A DNA stretch of 64,000 nucleotides from CAZCDS01 sp964497585 (GTDB lineage Bacteria; Desulfobacterota; Desulfomonilia; Desulfomonilales; Desulfomonilaceae): the NCBI GenBank assembly GCA_964497585.1, contig CAZCDS010000018.1:42549-106548 (forward strand). Direction: 5' to 3'. Below, piece by piece: positions 53,609-61,723 of this stretch (position 1 is its first letter; every line of letters begins with the position of its first letter). A program made the translations under genes and the position numbers. The notes below the pieces were generated by a model, which saw only the letters and a program-made list of their open reading frames with translations, ran no database searches and was not told the origin of the DNA.

Positions 53609-54064
53609 ATGGCACGCCAGTCGACAAGGGAACAGAAGCAGAAGACGAGAAAGGTCGTCGTTGATCTCGCAAAGAGACGGGAAAGCTCTCCGAATATTGC
53701 ACGCATTCTGCATGAGGACCCCGACCTTGTCTCCTATGCGGCCGGGACGATCCGCAAGAACTTGAAGAAATGGAAGGCCGAATTCGAGTCTGAAACTCAC
53801 TCAGTCTCCGCGGAAGATAATGAGCTATCCGCAACGGAAACCCTGAGAAGAATGAAAGCCATGATCGAGGATATCAAGATTGACAGGTTACCAATCGGAT
53901 CGACAGCACCGAAGCGAAACGCCCCAGACCAGTTCAAGACGAAAATGGTGAGTGCCAGACTCCCTATCGCGTTAATGGCACAACTTGAGGCACTTCCAGG
54001 ACTGAAATCGGATCATGTGCAGCGGGCCTTGAAATTATATCTCCGTGCCTTGAAGTCTGAATGA
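53609..54064 (+). CDS. RHH-like DNA-binding protein, larger paralogue
   Basis: This 151-residue protein starts at ATG 53609. The N-terminal part is basic (ARQSTREQKQKTRKVVVDLAKR) and holds an HTH-like SPNIARILHEDPDLVSYAAGTIRKNL. The C-terminal 40 residues (VSARLPIALMAQLEALPGLKSDHVQRALKLYLRAL) match the RHH-like protein at 45266. Two DNA-binding modules on one chain suggest a regulator of the replication block, perhaps binding the GAGTACGA dyad upstream of it. Confidence 0.7.
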   Translation: MARQSTREQKQKTRKVVVDLAKRRESSPNIARILHEDPDLVSYAAGTIRKNLKKWKAEFESETHSVSAEDNELSATETLRRMKAMIEDIKIDRLPIGSTAPKRNAPDQFKTKMVSARLPIALMAQLEALPGLKSDHVQRALKLYLRALKSE

Positions 54065-54169
54065 AAGCGTGCTGCTTGTCTCTTGTGGTCTTGTCTGGTC
54101 ACGCTAGCTGTGATATGGATCGCTCAAAGGTGCCTCAATTCGACCGGGGCATAATTGCGGAGGCTTTTA

Positions 54170-54958
54170 ATGTTGCCCGGCTTTACTGAACAATGGGAAC
54201 TTCGCGACCTCATGGGGCGGCTGGGGCAAGTCGTCCATAAACCAAAACCCGCACGAGACCTTAGTAATTGCTTCACATCTGAGGAGTTGAAAGAACGGTG
54301 GAGTGTTACTTCAAAAGAACTCATCGATATTATCCACCGCCGCAAGCTACCTGCGTGGCCCTCACCGACAACATCAAACACGCTGCCATTTGTTTCCCTT
54401 ACGTTTAGGCCTGATTATAGGCTGAGTGAATCATCGTTGGAAACCTGTTGCTTCCTCAAGATCGATACTTGGTTTGTCGAAAAACTGCACCGTTTGAGAA
54501 CAATCTACCCACACTCTCCGCTCTGGTTGACAGCCGAGGAACTGCACAAGCGATGGCGAAAGATCAAACCCACCGACCTGGAGCGATATTGTATTGACGG
54601 AGACCTTCCCGTTTACTCTCTGTCGAATGGGGTCAGTGAGGTGACACCTTTTTACATAAAGGAAATCGGGTTTGTGAACGCGCTATTCAAGCGTTCCGAT
54701 CTTTGGACGTTTGAGCAGAAGTACCGAAAAGCTCTGGGCTTGCACGAGGCCAGGGTCGATATACTCCAGTACCAAGACTGGGCAATTGCCCTATGGTCCG
54801 AGGTAACTCCGGAAATGGAGACTGACCGCATGGCTCGCTACCTTCACAGTCAGCTTAAATGTTGCAGCGCTTATGATTGGGAGACGATTCGGAAAAACAT
54901 TCGCCACCTCAACCCAAACCCAAAACCCGGACGACCCAAAAAGACCAAATCCTCATAA
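54170..54958 (+). CDS. unknown protein with two HTH-like repeats
   Basis: The start is ATG 54170 after GGAGG (262 residues); an in-frame TTG at 54155 lacks a site. Two short related units are visible, FTSEELKERWSVTSKELIDIIHRRKLPAW and LTAEELHKRWRKIKPTDLERYCIDGDLPVY, each like the HTH of excisionases. The tail ends in a basic PKPGRPKKTKSS, typical of AT-hook-like DNA contact. DNA binding is likely, function unknown. Confidence 0.6.
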   Translation: MLPGFTEQWELRDLMGRLGQVVHKPKPARDLSNCFTSEELKERWSVTSKELIDIIHRRKLPAWPSPTTSNTLPFVSLTFRPDYRLSESSLETCCFLKIDTWFVEKLHRLRTIYPHSPLWLTAEELHKRWRKIKPTDLERYCIDGDLPVYSLSNGVSEVTPFYIKEIGFVNALFKRSDLWTFEQKYRKALGLHEARVDILQYQDWAIALWSEVTPEMETDRMARYLHSQLKCCSAYDWETIRKNIRHLNPNPKPGRPKKTKSS

Positions 54959-55078
54959 ATCCACTCTGAGACCTGCCCAAAAACCCGGACGAAAATTCTC
55001 GCGCTTCATTCCTTTTTCCAAATCTTCTGTCGCCCTAAACTGTCCCCCGTATCCTAACGACAAACTGAGAGGGCCCAA

Positions 55079-55279
55079 ATGACCGACTCTACATTCCTGA
55101 CCAGACAGGCATTAGCCGCTAGGTGGCGGGTCAGCCTCCGTACCATTGACCGCCTCAAAGCGCGGGGGCGACTGCCATGGGTAGACTTCTCTACAAGTGA
55201 CGGACGAACTTGCGTGCGATTTCGTCTCGATGACGTGATCGATTTTGAACGAAAGATGCGCCGCCCGGACGCCGCGTGA
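55079..55279 (+). CDS. excisionase-like HTH protein
   Basis: This 66-residue protein starts at ATG 55079. FLTRQALAARWRVSLRTIDRLKARGRLPWVDF, then RTCVRFRLDDVIDFERKM, is a complete short HTH of the excisionase/AlpA type. The next gene's GTG overlaps its stop codon. Directly before the primase gene it may regulate replication. Confidence 0.78.
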   Translation: MTDSTFLTRQALAARWRVSLRTIDRLKARGRLPWVDFSTSDGRTCVRFRLDDVIDFERKMRRPDAA

Positions 55280-55881
55280 CCGGTGCCCTGAGAACGAAAA
55301 ACGCCCCCGATCCGTCACAACCTGGGGCGTCTATGGAGAATTCGTATATGTCCGATTTAGAATACCCGCCAAATACTGAAATGGCAAGGGCTTTTTTGGA
55401 GAAACTCGGGCCTGGCGAGGAGTTTACCTTTCAACTCTTTGGCGATCGAGAGAAAGATGGAAAACTCGCCTGCAAATTCCACGGATCACTCACCGACGAT
55501 CTCGCCCGCCGACTGGCGACACTGAACAATGAGGGAAGAGGCGTGTTCGTGGCCATCAATGAGACTGACTTGCAAGGCAGGCGGATGGAGAATATCGTCC
55601 GCGTCCGCAGCCTTTTCGTGGACCTCGACGGCGCTCCGCTTGAACCTGTCCAAAATGCTCCGTTGCCGCCTGACATCATTGTGGAGACCTCGCCAGGCCG
55701 GTATCATTGTTATTGGCTCGTAAGAGACGTCCGGCTTGACGAATTCTCAGCCCTGCAAAGGGCGCTTGCAGTCAGGTTCGACGGCGACCCGGCAGTCCAT
55801 GATCTACCGCGATGCGGACGCTTGCCCGGCTTCTGGCATCTGAAGGGGGAGCCGTTTCTGACCAGGATTATTCACTTATAA
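55276..55881 (+). CDS. RepB-type primase domain protein
   Basis: The GTG start overlaps the previous stop codon; ATGs at 55333 and 55348 are alternatives. The core VRSLFVDLDGAP, PDIIVETSPGRYHCYWLV and VHDLPRCGRLPGFWHLKGEPFLTRI is the archaeo-eukaryotic-type primase fold of RepB-like plasmid proteins, with the acidic pair in FVDLDG. The C-terminal PriCT domain normally attached is instead at the start of the next gene, 14 bases downstream, so the primase is split between two proteins. Confidence 0.8.
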   Translation: MTGALRTKNAPDPSQPGASMENSYMSDLEYPPNTEMARAFLEKLGPGEEFTFQLFGDREKDGKLACKFHGSLTDDLARRLATLNNEGRGVFVAINETDLQGRRMENIVRVRSLFVDLDGAPLEPVQNAPLPPDIIVETSPGRYHCYWLVRDVRLDEFSALQRALAVRFDGDPAVHDLPRCGRLPGFWHLKGEPFLTRIIHL

Positions 55882-55894
55882 AGGGGTGAGGGGG

Positions 55895-58120
55895 ATGCAC
55901 TCGAAGCAGGAAATCATCGAAAAAAACAACCTTGATCTCAGCCAAGCAAAGCAAGGACGGCGACGGTCGCAACCAGCAGAAAACACGCAGGGGGAGCCTG
56001 AATATCGCGGAGTGTCGAAGGGCGAACGAAATTCCTCGATGATGTCTTATCTCGGTCTGTTGCGTAAGCGAGGCGCAGATGAGGAGGAATTGCGCGAGCG
56101 TGCTCGTGAGGCCAACCAACTCAATTCGCCTCCGCTATCTGACAGGGAGGTTGAGAGTCTTGTCAAGAGTGCCGTCGGGTATCCCAAAGGGCGGCCGAGA
56201 GTGGAACGGGCCCGCCGAAACGTGGACAACGTGCTGAGCCAGAAGAAGGATCTCCGGCAACGGTTATTTGATGAAGAGATCCGGTCTGACTTGGTCGTGG
56301 TTCGCCAGGAAGATCCCGAGACCTGGGTTCGAGTGAAACACGCATCAAAAGGGTTTGTGAGAGAGCTGGAAAGGGCCGTCAAGAAATCGTCATTGCGGGT
56401 GGTGAGTCCGTCGGGAGAGGGCGTTCAAGACGAGAATACCATGAAAGCGGCGATCAACCGGGCGCTCGCTCCGTATTGGGAGGCAGGGGCGACACCCGAC
56501 TATTCGGTCGCCGCCGACGCCGCGTATGGGTGGCTTAGAGAAGATGGAGCGCAGTTTTTCCGTACCCGCTCCGGCGAACCCTACATGTCCTATGATCGGA
56601 GGATGTTTTGGCTGAACTCGTCGGATCGCCACCGCACAGGTGAGTATGAAGCCCTCCTCCATAACAAAGCCCGGCTACTACAAACCAGCGTATTGGGGCG
56701 GGCGGTGAAGGAGGGAATTCGCCATGCCTGTGTAACCCACGGTCAACCCCTTGATCAGGTATCATCTTTCCGCGCCGATATTGATGCTCCCTCCGTCTAC
56801 GTCTGCCTGCACAATGATGAGAACGAAATTGTCACAATCACATCGGCCGGCGTGACAGTCGTGCAAAACGGGGCCAACCCCGATCGGATTTTCTTGACCC
56901 CCAGCCCGAAGATCGAGCCCATTTCCTATATCCCTGACATCAAGACGGCAGAGGTCAAGCAAATAATCCAAGATCATTTCATCCGGTCTCTTGCGTGTCA
57001 TCCTACCGATGCCGCAATGATCTTCTACTGGTTAATGTCCTTCCTTCTTATAGATTTTGCGTCCACGCGACCAATTCTGAGGTGTGAAGGAGATCACGCA
57101 TCGGGCAAGACGCTTGCCGCCAAAAAGAAATCTACGATCATTTACGGACAGTCACTACAATCGAAAATCACACCGGCGGCTGCCTTTAGCGATGCCGAAC
57201 GGAACCCTCTACAGCTCTGGGATAATTTCGAGTCTGCTCAAGCTACTCCTGAAATGACAGAATTCCTTCTCATAACAGCAACGGGGGCGGTCAAAGAGAA
57301 ACGGAAAAAGGGCACTGATTCTGATGTTACACTCGAAAAACCCCGCGCTCTTGTCGCCATGACGGGAATTGATAGCATTGGGGCCGATCTTTCAGAAGTT
57401 CATTCAAGGATGTTCGTTGTACCCTTTAGCCCAGACTACATGCAGAAAGCTGGGTTTGTTGAACAAAGCGTGCTCTCAGGATTACGAAAGCACCGAGACA
57501 CGATTCTTTCATGGACTTTTCAAAATACCGCCCGCGTCTTGGCTCTCATTCGAGACGGCCACCTACAAAACGTTAAGCGCCAACTTGATCTGGACTTGGG
57601 AGGGCACAGTAAGCAGCGGTGCCATGATTATTTGGCCCTCATGTACTTGTTTGCGATCGCGTCCGATCCGGCGGACGAACAGAGGGAGAAATTGGCGGCT
57701 ATAGATCCAGGATTCAAGGCGTGGATTTTGAACCAGCACAGGGAGGCACTGGCCTCCGCAGCCGCTAGCAATCCAATCGCAACCGCGCTCCTAACTTTGT
57801 TTGAGAAAATGCGACACGCGTCGCTCGGCCCAGATAGTGAGAAACGCTCGTTCCTGGAGAAGTACCAGGTTCGCCCCGATGACCCCACTTGCCTGGTCGA
57901 TGTGACCGCCCGACAGTTGTGGATCGCGCTGAAAGCGTTGAGCAAAGACTACAATCTCGTTTTTCCGATCTCTTCACCGCGATCCCTGGGAAAACGGTTG
58001 TCATCTGAACGGGCCAGCATCGCCGGTGCGGGGGTCACCGTGGAGACCAGAATGGCCTGGAGCCGGACGATCCTCTACAACGTCCATTTGACCCGTGATG
58101 GTGAGTTTGATGAGTTTTGA
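55895..58120 (+). CDS. PriCT-helicase-like replication protein
   Basis: The start is ATG 55895 with AAGGGG eight bases upstream (741 residues); GTG 55886 is less likely. SKGERNSSMMSYLGLLRKRGADEEELRERAREANQLNSPPLSDREVESLVKSA (in parts) is a PriCT domain. The second half has a P-loop-like CEGDHASGKTLAAKK near 400 and LQLWDNFESA as a probable Walker B region, as in phage/plasmid replicative helicases. The stop is followed by iteron-like repeats. With the primase gene this is the replication module. Confidence 0.8.
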   Translation: MHSKQEIIEKNNLDLSQAKQGRRRSQPAENTQGEPEYRGVSKGERNSSMMSYLGLLRKRGADEEELRERAREANQLNSPPLSDREVESLVKSAVGYPKGRPRVERARRNVDNVLSQKKDLRQRLFDEEIRSDLVVVRQEDPETWVRVKHASKGFVRELERAVKKSSLRVVSPSGEGVQDENTMKAAINRALAPYWEAGATPDYSVAADAAYGWLREDGAQFFRTRSGEPYMSYDRRMFWLNSSDRHRTGEYEALLHNKARLLQTSVLGRAVKEGIRHACVTHGQPLDQVSSFRADIDAPSVYVCLHNDENEIVTITSAGVTVVQNGANPDRIFLTPSPKIEPISYIPDIKTAEVKQIIQDHFIRSLACHPTDAAMIFYWLMSFLLIDFASTRPILRCEGDHASGKTLAAKKKSTIIYGQSLQSKITPAAAFSDAERNPLQLWDNFESAQATPEMTEFLLITATGAVKEKRKKGTDSDVTLEKPRALVAMTGIDSIGADLSEVHSRMFVVPFSPDYMQKAGFVEQSVLSGLRKHRDTILSWTFQNTARVLALIRDGHLQNVKRQLDLDLGGHSKQRCHDYLALMYLFAIASDPADEQREKLAAIDPGFKAWILNQHREALASAAASNPIATALLTLFEKMRHASLGPDSEKRSFLEKYQVRPDDPTCLVDVTARQLWIALKALSKDYNLVFPISSPRSLGKRLSSERASIAGAGVTVETRMAWSRTILYNVHLTRDGEFDEF

Positions 58121-58403
58121 AATAACATTCACCAGGCATACTCACCGGGCTTTTTATGGTCATATTAGTATGTTGCCCCAATTGGTGAGTTTGGTGAGAA
58201 TATTTCGGGAAATACCCCCTTATAGGCTTTTGTTAATAGGATCGGCGGGGAGATGTACTGCCGTTAAAGAGCCCTATACGCGAGATCTTCTGACAAACTC
58301 ACCATATTCATCATTAGTACTCTCTATAGATAAAAAGATAATAATAATAATGAGTTGGCGTGGTGAGTTTCCTGGTGAGTTTGCGGTGAGTTTTGGTGAG
58401 TTT
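58100..58403. repeat. iteron-like array of GGTGAGTTT and AT-rich tract: candidate origin
   Basis: GGTGAGTTT occurs at 58100, 58184, 58362, 58374, 58385 and 58395, and inverted (AAACTCACC) at 58295. The last four are 10-12 bases apart, one helical turn. Variants GGTGAGAAT (58193) and ATGAGTTTT (58110) add to it. An AT-rich stretch (58329-58350) lies beside the tight cluster. Position directly after the primase/helicase gene is typical of theta origins. The first copy overlaps the end of the coding sequence. Confidence 0.65.
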
Positions 58404-58433
58404 GGTAAATTTTTGGATGCGGAGGCCTGAGTG

Positions 58434-58871
58434 ATGCTGCTAGGAGAGCTTCGCACAGATGAATACAGGACGCACGAACCGAAGCCGAGTGTCGAGCAAT
58501 TCCATTTGTTTTGGAGCGCAACCATGAAAGAGATCGCCGCCGCCTACGTTGACGGCACGGCTGCATTCATCAAGGCGAACTATCCCGAGATTCGCCAGCA
58601 ACTCGACGGCGCTTGGGACGCGATGGTGACACACTGGGGAAACGATATCGATTCCTTCAGGGTGGAGCTGGACCGGTGGAGCGATCTCCAATTCACGGCT
58701 ATTCGCCTCTTCCGAGAACGCCAGGCGGATACCACTACCGACAGCCCTGAGTCAGAGCCACACTCGCCAATTCAATCAACATTTCCTGGATTTGAGAGCG
58801 AGGCCCGTCGTCCTGCCCAACGCATGGAAAACGTAGGGCGTTCTCGAACCCCGACACAGGAGCCCAAATGA
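58434..58871 (+). CDS. unknown protein after the origin
   Basis: The start is ATG 58434 with GGAGG eight bases upstream (145 residues). A helical middle (FHLFWSATMKEIAAAYVDGTAAFIKANYPEIRQQL) and a Ser/Pro/Glu-rich tail are seen. No recognised family. The stop overlaps the next start by four bases, so it is translationally coupled to the 83-aa protein. Confidence 0.6.
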   Translation: MLLGELRTDEYRTHEPKPSVEQFHLFWSATMKEIAAAYVDGTAAFIKANYPEIRQQLDGAWDAMVTHWGNDIDSFRVELDRWSDLQFTAIRLFRERQADTTTDSPESEPHSPIQSTFPGFESEARRPAQRMENVGRSRTPTQEPK

Positions 58872-59119
58872 TGGGAACGCAGCTATTGCGCATCCGAAGG
58901 GACGCAAGGACCAAAATAGAAGTTCAGTTGGAACCCGACAAGTCGGTGAAGATCTCGGCCTGGTTTTGGAACGGTTCTGCGTGGATCGGAACAAAAAGGC
59001 ACTCCGTCAACCTGACGGCCGCGGAGGTATTGACCATCGCATCCAAGGTGGCCAACATCCTCGCCCACGCGGCAGCGCAACGGGAGAAAGCAAATGAAAA
59101 CAGCTTATGTCATCAGTGA
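58868..59119 (+). CDS. small unknown protein, coupled
   Basis: This 83-residue protein starts with ATGATG at 58868 in the preceding stop region. The strands TKIEVQLEPDKSVKISAWFWNGSAWIGTKRHSVNL and a helix AAEVLTIASKVANILAHAAAQRE are visible. No known family. An operator-like dyad overlaps its last codons. Confidence 0.6.
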   Translation: MMGTQLLRIRRDARTKIEVQLEPDKSVKISAWFWNGSAWIGTKRHSVNLTAAEVLTIASKVANILAHAAAQREKANENSLCHQ

Positions 59120-59124
59120 CATAA
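59105..59124. promoter_or_regulatory. operator-like dyad TTATGTCA-N4-TGACATAA
   Basis: A perfect 8+8 palindrome spans the stop codon at 59117-59119. A close relative lies at 59174-59193. Together they suggest a repressor binding cooperatively upstream of the right-hand gene group. Confidence 0.5.
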
Positions 59125-59173
59125 CTATGCGCCCCTGTCATCCTAGTTCCGAGGCGAACACAGCAAGAAGCCC

Positions 59174-59193
59174 TTATGTCTTCGCTGACATAG
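59174..59193. promoter_or_regulatory. second operator-like dyad, TATGTC...GACATA
   Basis: TTATGTCTTCGCTGACATAG shares the arms of the first dyad with one outer mismatch; centres are 69 bases apart. Confidence 0.45.
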
Positions 59194-59358
59194 CCCTACT
59201 TGCCTAAGGTTGGCACACGCACGCAAGGACGGGCAACAGGCACCGGACAGCACGGGCCTATGAACGCAAACGCATTCACGAGCACGATAGACGAGTCTAA
59301 CAAACGTAGGCAAAGCTACCCCGAGCGGGCATAACCCATCAGTGGAAGGAGAAAAACC

Positions 59359-59637
59359 GTGAAATATCCAACTTGTAGACACTGCATCTTCTTTGTTGAG
59401 GACGAGAAAGACGAATGCACTCGGCACGCCCCGCATTTCAGCGGCCAGTTTCCGCCGACCTCTCCGGGCGTGAATTGTGCCGAGGGGTGGTTTTTGATCG
59501 TTTTTCTTGGAGCAACCAAAAAGGAACAGAAGGCCTTGGCCGGGAAAAGAACGCTTTCATTGAGCGAATGGTGGGAGGTATGCGACCTCAGCCAAGCCGA
59601 GATTGACGAGATCGTGAAGGCCCGCGAGGCTGCATGA
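59359..59637 (+). CDS. small Cys-rich, zinc-finger-like protein
   Basis: The start is GTG 59359 after GGAGAAAAA (92 residues). YPTCRHCIFFVEDEKDECTRHAP and GVNCAEGW supply five cysteines and a His in a zinc-finger-like layout. The C-terminal part is helical (LSEWWEVCDLSQAEIDEIVKAREA). Such short zinc proteins are common in phage and plasmid accessory regions; function unknown. The next gene starts one base after its stop codon. Confidence 0.65.
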   Translation: MKYPTCRHCIFFVEDEKDECTRHAPHFSGQFPPTSPGVNCAEGWFLIVFLGATKKEQKALAGKRTLSLSEWWEVCDLSQAEIDEIVKAREAA

Positions 59638-59638
59638 G

Positions 59639-59842
59639 ATGACATCGACTGAAATGGAAATCATTACCCTAACGGGTTCCCTCCGGGGCTGCGTGAGTGT
59701 CCTGGCGGCAATCCGGCGATCAGATCATTGGCCGGATCTTCCCGGGGAAATCAAGGACGATCTCGAAATGGCGTTGACTGAATCCCGAGAAGCCCTCGGG
59801 GAAGAGCCGGCGTGTCAGGACGGGACGTGCAGGTGGAGATGA
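59639..59842 (+). CDS. small protein ending at an in-frame TGA
   Basis: This 67-residue protein starts at ATG 59639. It is helical (MEIITLTGSLRGCVSVLAAIRR, EIKDDLEMALTESREALG) and ends CQDGTCRWR then TGA. The same frame continues for 44 codons to TAG 59977 with EHIAAGLLDEEAANLVRRRQ and NKWESITTFLNGA, which looks coding. The TGA may be a nonsense mutation, a readthrough signal or a genuine end followed by a start-less second gene. Confidence 0.5.
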   Translation: MTSTEMEIITLTGSLRGCVSVLAAIRRSDHWPDLPGEIKDDLEMALTESREALGEEPACQDGTCRWR

Positions 59843-59986
59843 GAACATATCGCAGCCGGCCTGTTAGACGAGGAAGCAGCGAATCTGGTTCGCCGCCGGC
59901 AGGCTGAGGAATGTCAATTCCTTGGAATGGTGTCTAACAAATGGGAATCCATCACAACCTTTCTCAACGGAGCATAGGAAGCGCAA

Positions 59987-61237
59987 ATGCAGATTATTCC
60001 AATATCGCAAGTCGAATTCGTCAAACAACTCTATCCACGCCTTAAAGAAGACGACGCAACGATTGCCCAGTACCGCGCCGCGATAGACCAGCTTCCTCCA
60101 ATTGCAATCGCGAAGGGCCGGGTCTTGGTAGACGGTTTTCATCGATGGAGGGCGCATATCGCCGAAGGCAAGGAGACCATCCAGGCCATTGATCTCGGGG
60201 ACCTGACCGACGCGGAGATATTTCGGGAATCTGCTTATCGCAACGCGAAACACGGCCTACAGCTTTCCACCAAAGATAAACAGTCTGTAGCCGACCGGTT
60301 ATGGCGATCTCTCGTTATTCGTGACGAAGAAAGCGATGATCGGGTCCCTTTTCTGGCCAATATCCTTAGTGTGACCGAACGCACCATCCGGGAATGGACC
60401 AAGGACGCCCGGAAGGAAGAGAAGGAAGAGAAAAAACAGCAGGCATGGGACTTGTGGCTGGACTGCCGGACGGAACAAGCCATTGCTGATGAAGTCGGGG
60501 TCGCCCAAAAAACCGTCTCGAACTGGCTTAGTAATTTTGGAGAATCTTCCGAATTTACTAAGCCCCCCGCGTCATTGCAGCACTTCGACGACTGGTATTT
60601 CGAGAAGATTGACCAGACGGCCGGCCGGGATATCTTCGGCAGGTGCGCCGGGCAGATCGTTGAAAACCTCCTCTGGCTATACACTGAACCCGGTGACATC
60701 GTCTTCGACCCCTTCGCAGGAGGCGGCACGACGATTGACGTGGCGAAGCGCATGGGCCGCCGGGTATGGGCCTCGGACCTGATTCCCTTCACACCGACAC
60801 TTCCTATTCATCAGCATAATATCTTGGACGGATGGCCGGAGAACGGCCCGAAGAAAACGGATTTCATCTTTCTCGATCCGCCGTACTGGAAGCAGGCCGC
60901 GGGGAAGTACAGTGAAGATCCCGATGATCTTTCAAACATGACGCTCGATGATTTCCGCGCCGCGTGGGATACGATTGTCGCGGAGTGCATTGAACATTTA
61001 ACGGCTGGCGGACACATGGCGTTTATCGTCAGTCCCACCATCGACGGGAATGATTCAATAGATCACGCGTTTGAAATGCAGACCGCATGTCGGGAAGCCG
61101 GGTGGCTTCACGTCCGCCGGATCATCGCCCGGTGGAATCATTCAATCCAAGCCACCGGCCAAGAAGTCGAATGGGCAATAGCAAACAAGCAACTCCTCCG
61201 TGGATATCAGGATATCGTCGTAATGAGGAAGGCGTGA
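59987..61237 (+). CDS. ParB-domain DNA methyltransferase fusion
   Basis: The start is ATG 59987 with AGGAAG upstream (416 residues). The N-terminal ParB/Srx-like domain has PPIAIAKGRVLVDGFHRWRAHIAEG. The middle holds an HTH-like TEQAIADEVGVAQKTVSNWL. The C-terminal amino-methyltransferase has motif I DPFAGGGTT (about 241) and motif IV DPPYW (about 296). Such phage/plasmid fusions methylate DNA (N6-A or N4-C); no restriction partner is present, so protection from host restriction or regulation is likely. Confidence 0.85.
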   Translation: MQIIPISQVEFVKQLYPRLKEDDATIAQYRAAIDQLPPIAIAKGRVLVDGFHRWRAHIAEGKETIQAIDLGDLTDAEIFRESAYRNAKHGLQLSTKDKQSVADRLWRSLVIRDEESDDRVPFLANILSVTERTIREWTKDARKEEKEEKKQQAWDLWLDCRTEQAIADEVGVAQKTVSNWLSNFGESSEFTKPPASLQHFDDWYFEKIDQTAGRDIFGRCAGQIVENLLWLYTEPGDIVFDPFAGGGTTIDVAKRMGRRVWASDLIPFTPTLPIHQHNILDGWPENGPKKTDFIFLDPPYWKQAAGKYSEDPDDLSNMTLDDFRAAWDTIVAECIEHLTAGGHMAFIVSPTIDGNDSIDHAFEMQTACREAGWLHVRRIIARWNHSIQATGQEVEWAIANKQLLRGYQDIVVMRKA

Positions 61238-61240
61238 TTA

Positions 61241-61375
61241 GTGGAGTCACTCTTAACCCCAACACAAGCTGCTGAAACGCCCGCCTGCACAATCAAGACG
61301 GTGCATTGTCTCTGCCGAGAGGGCTGGCTTTCGTACGTGCGGATCAGCGGCTGGGGTGTGACCGGCGAAGAGTAG
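61241..61375 (+). CDS. 44-aa excisionase-like HTH protein
   Basis: GTG 61241 lies after GAGGAAGG and three bases after the methyltransferase stop. The frame reads LTPTQAAETPACTIKTVHCLCREGWLSYVRISG, a minimal excisionase/AlpA HTH. The short length is typical of recombination directionality factors next to tyrosine integrases. The C terminus lacks the usual wing residues, so activity is uncertain. Confidence 0.55.
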   Translation: MESLLTPTQAAETPACTIKTVHCLCREGWLSYVRISGWGVTGEE

Positions 61376-61378
61376 ACC

Positions 61379-61723
61379 ATGAATTATCCACCGCGCTTCA
61401 TCAGACTGAAAAATGCCCCCGAATATCTTGCCATGGACAAGAATCGGTTCAACGATGAAGTGCGCCCTTATTTGATCGAGATTCCAATTGGTAAGCAGGG
61501 AGTCGCCTTCGATAAGGTTGACTTGGACGCCTGGGCCGACGCATATAAGGCCAGCAACGGGCGCCCGGCCAAGCAGAAAGGAGGTCCACAGCCGTGGCGC
61601 AAGGAAAAACCCGAGGTCTCTTCAAGCGGGGTGGTGTCTGGCATATCGACAAAAAAGTCAGAGGTCATCGAATTCGAGAGAGCACTGGAACAAACAACCT
61701 CTCGGAGGCCGAACGATATCTAG
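61379..61723 (+). CDS. HTH (AlpA/excisionase-type) protein overlapping the integrase
   Basis: This 114-residue protein starts at ATG 61379. FIRLKNAPEYLAMDKNRFNDEVRPYLIEIPIGKQGVAFDKVDLDAWADAY is an excisionase-type HTH, ended by a tail of low complexity. Its last 130 bases overlap the integrase start (GTG 61594), an arrangement that couples the two. It is the best candidate recombination directionality factor. Confidence 0.72.
   Translation: MNYPPRFIRLKNAPEYLAMDKNRFNDEVRPYLIEIPIGKQGVAFDKVDLDAWADAYKASNGRPAKQKGGPQPWRKEKPEVSSSGVVSGISTKKSEVIEFERALEQTTSRRPNDI

Noticed and set aside
58100..58403. CRISPR array
   Set aside because: The 9-bp unit is too short, there are no regular spacers, and no cas gene is present.
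58095..58430. 111-aa ORF spanning the iteron region
   Set aside because: It is built largely from the DNA repeats, lacks a ribosome site and overlaps the end of the replication gene.
59260..59334. 24-aa ORF before the Cys-rich gene
   Set aside because: No ribosome site; length and composition do not support a gene.
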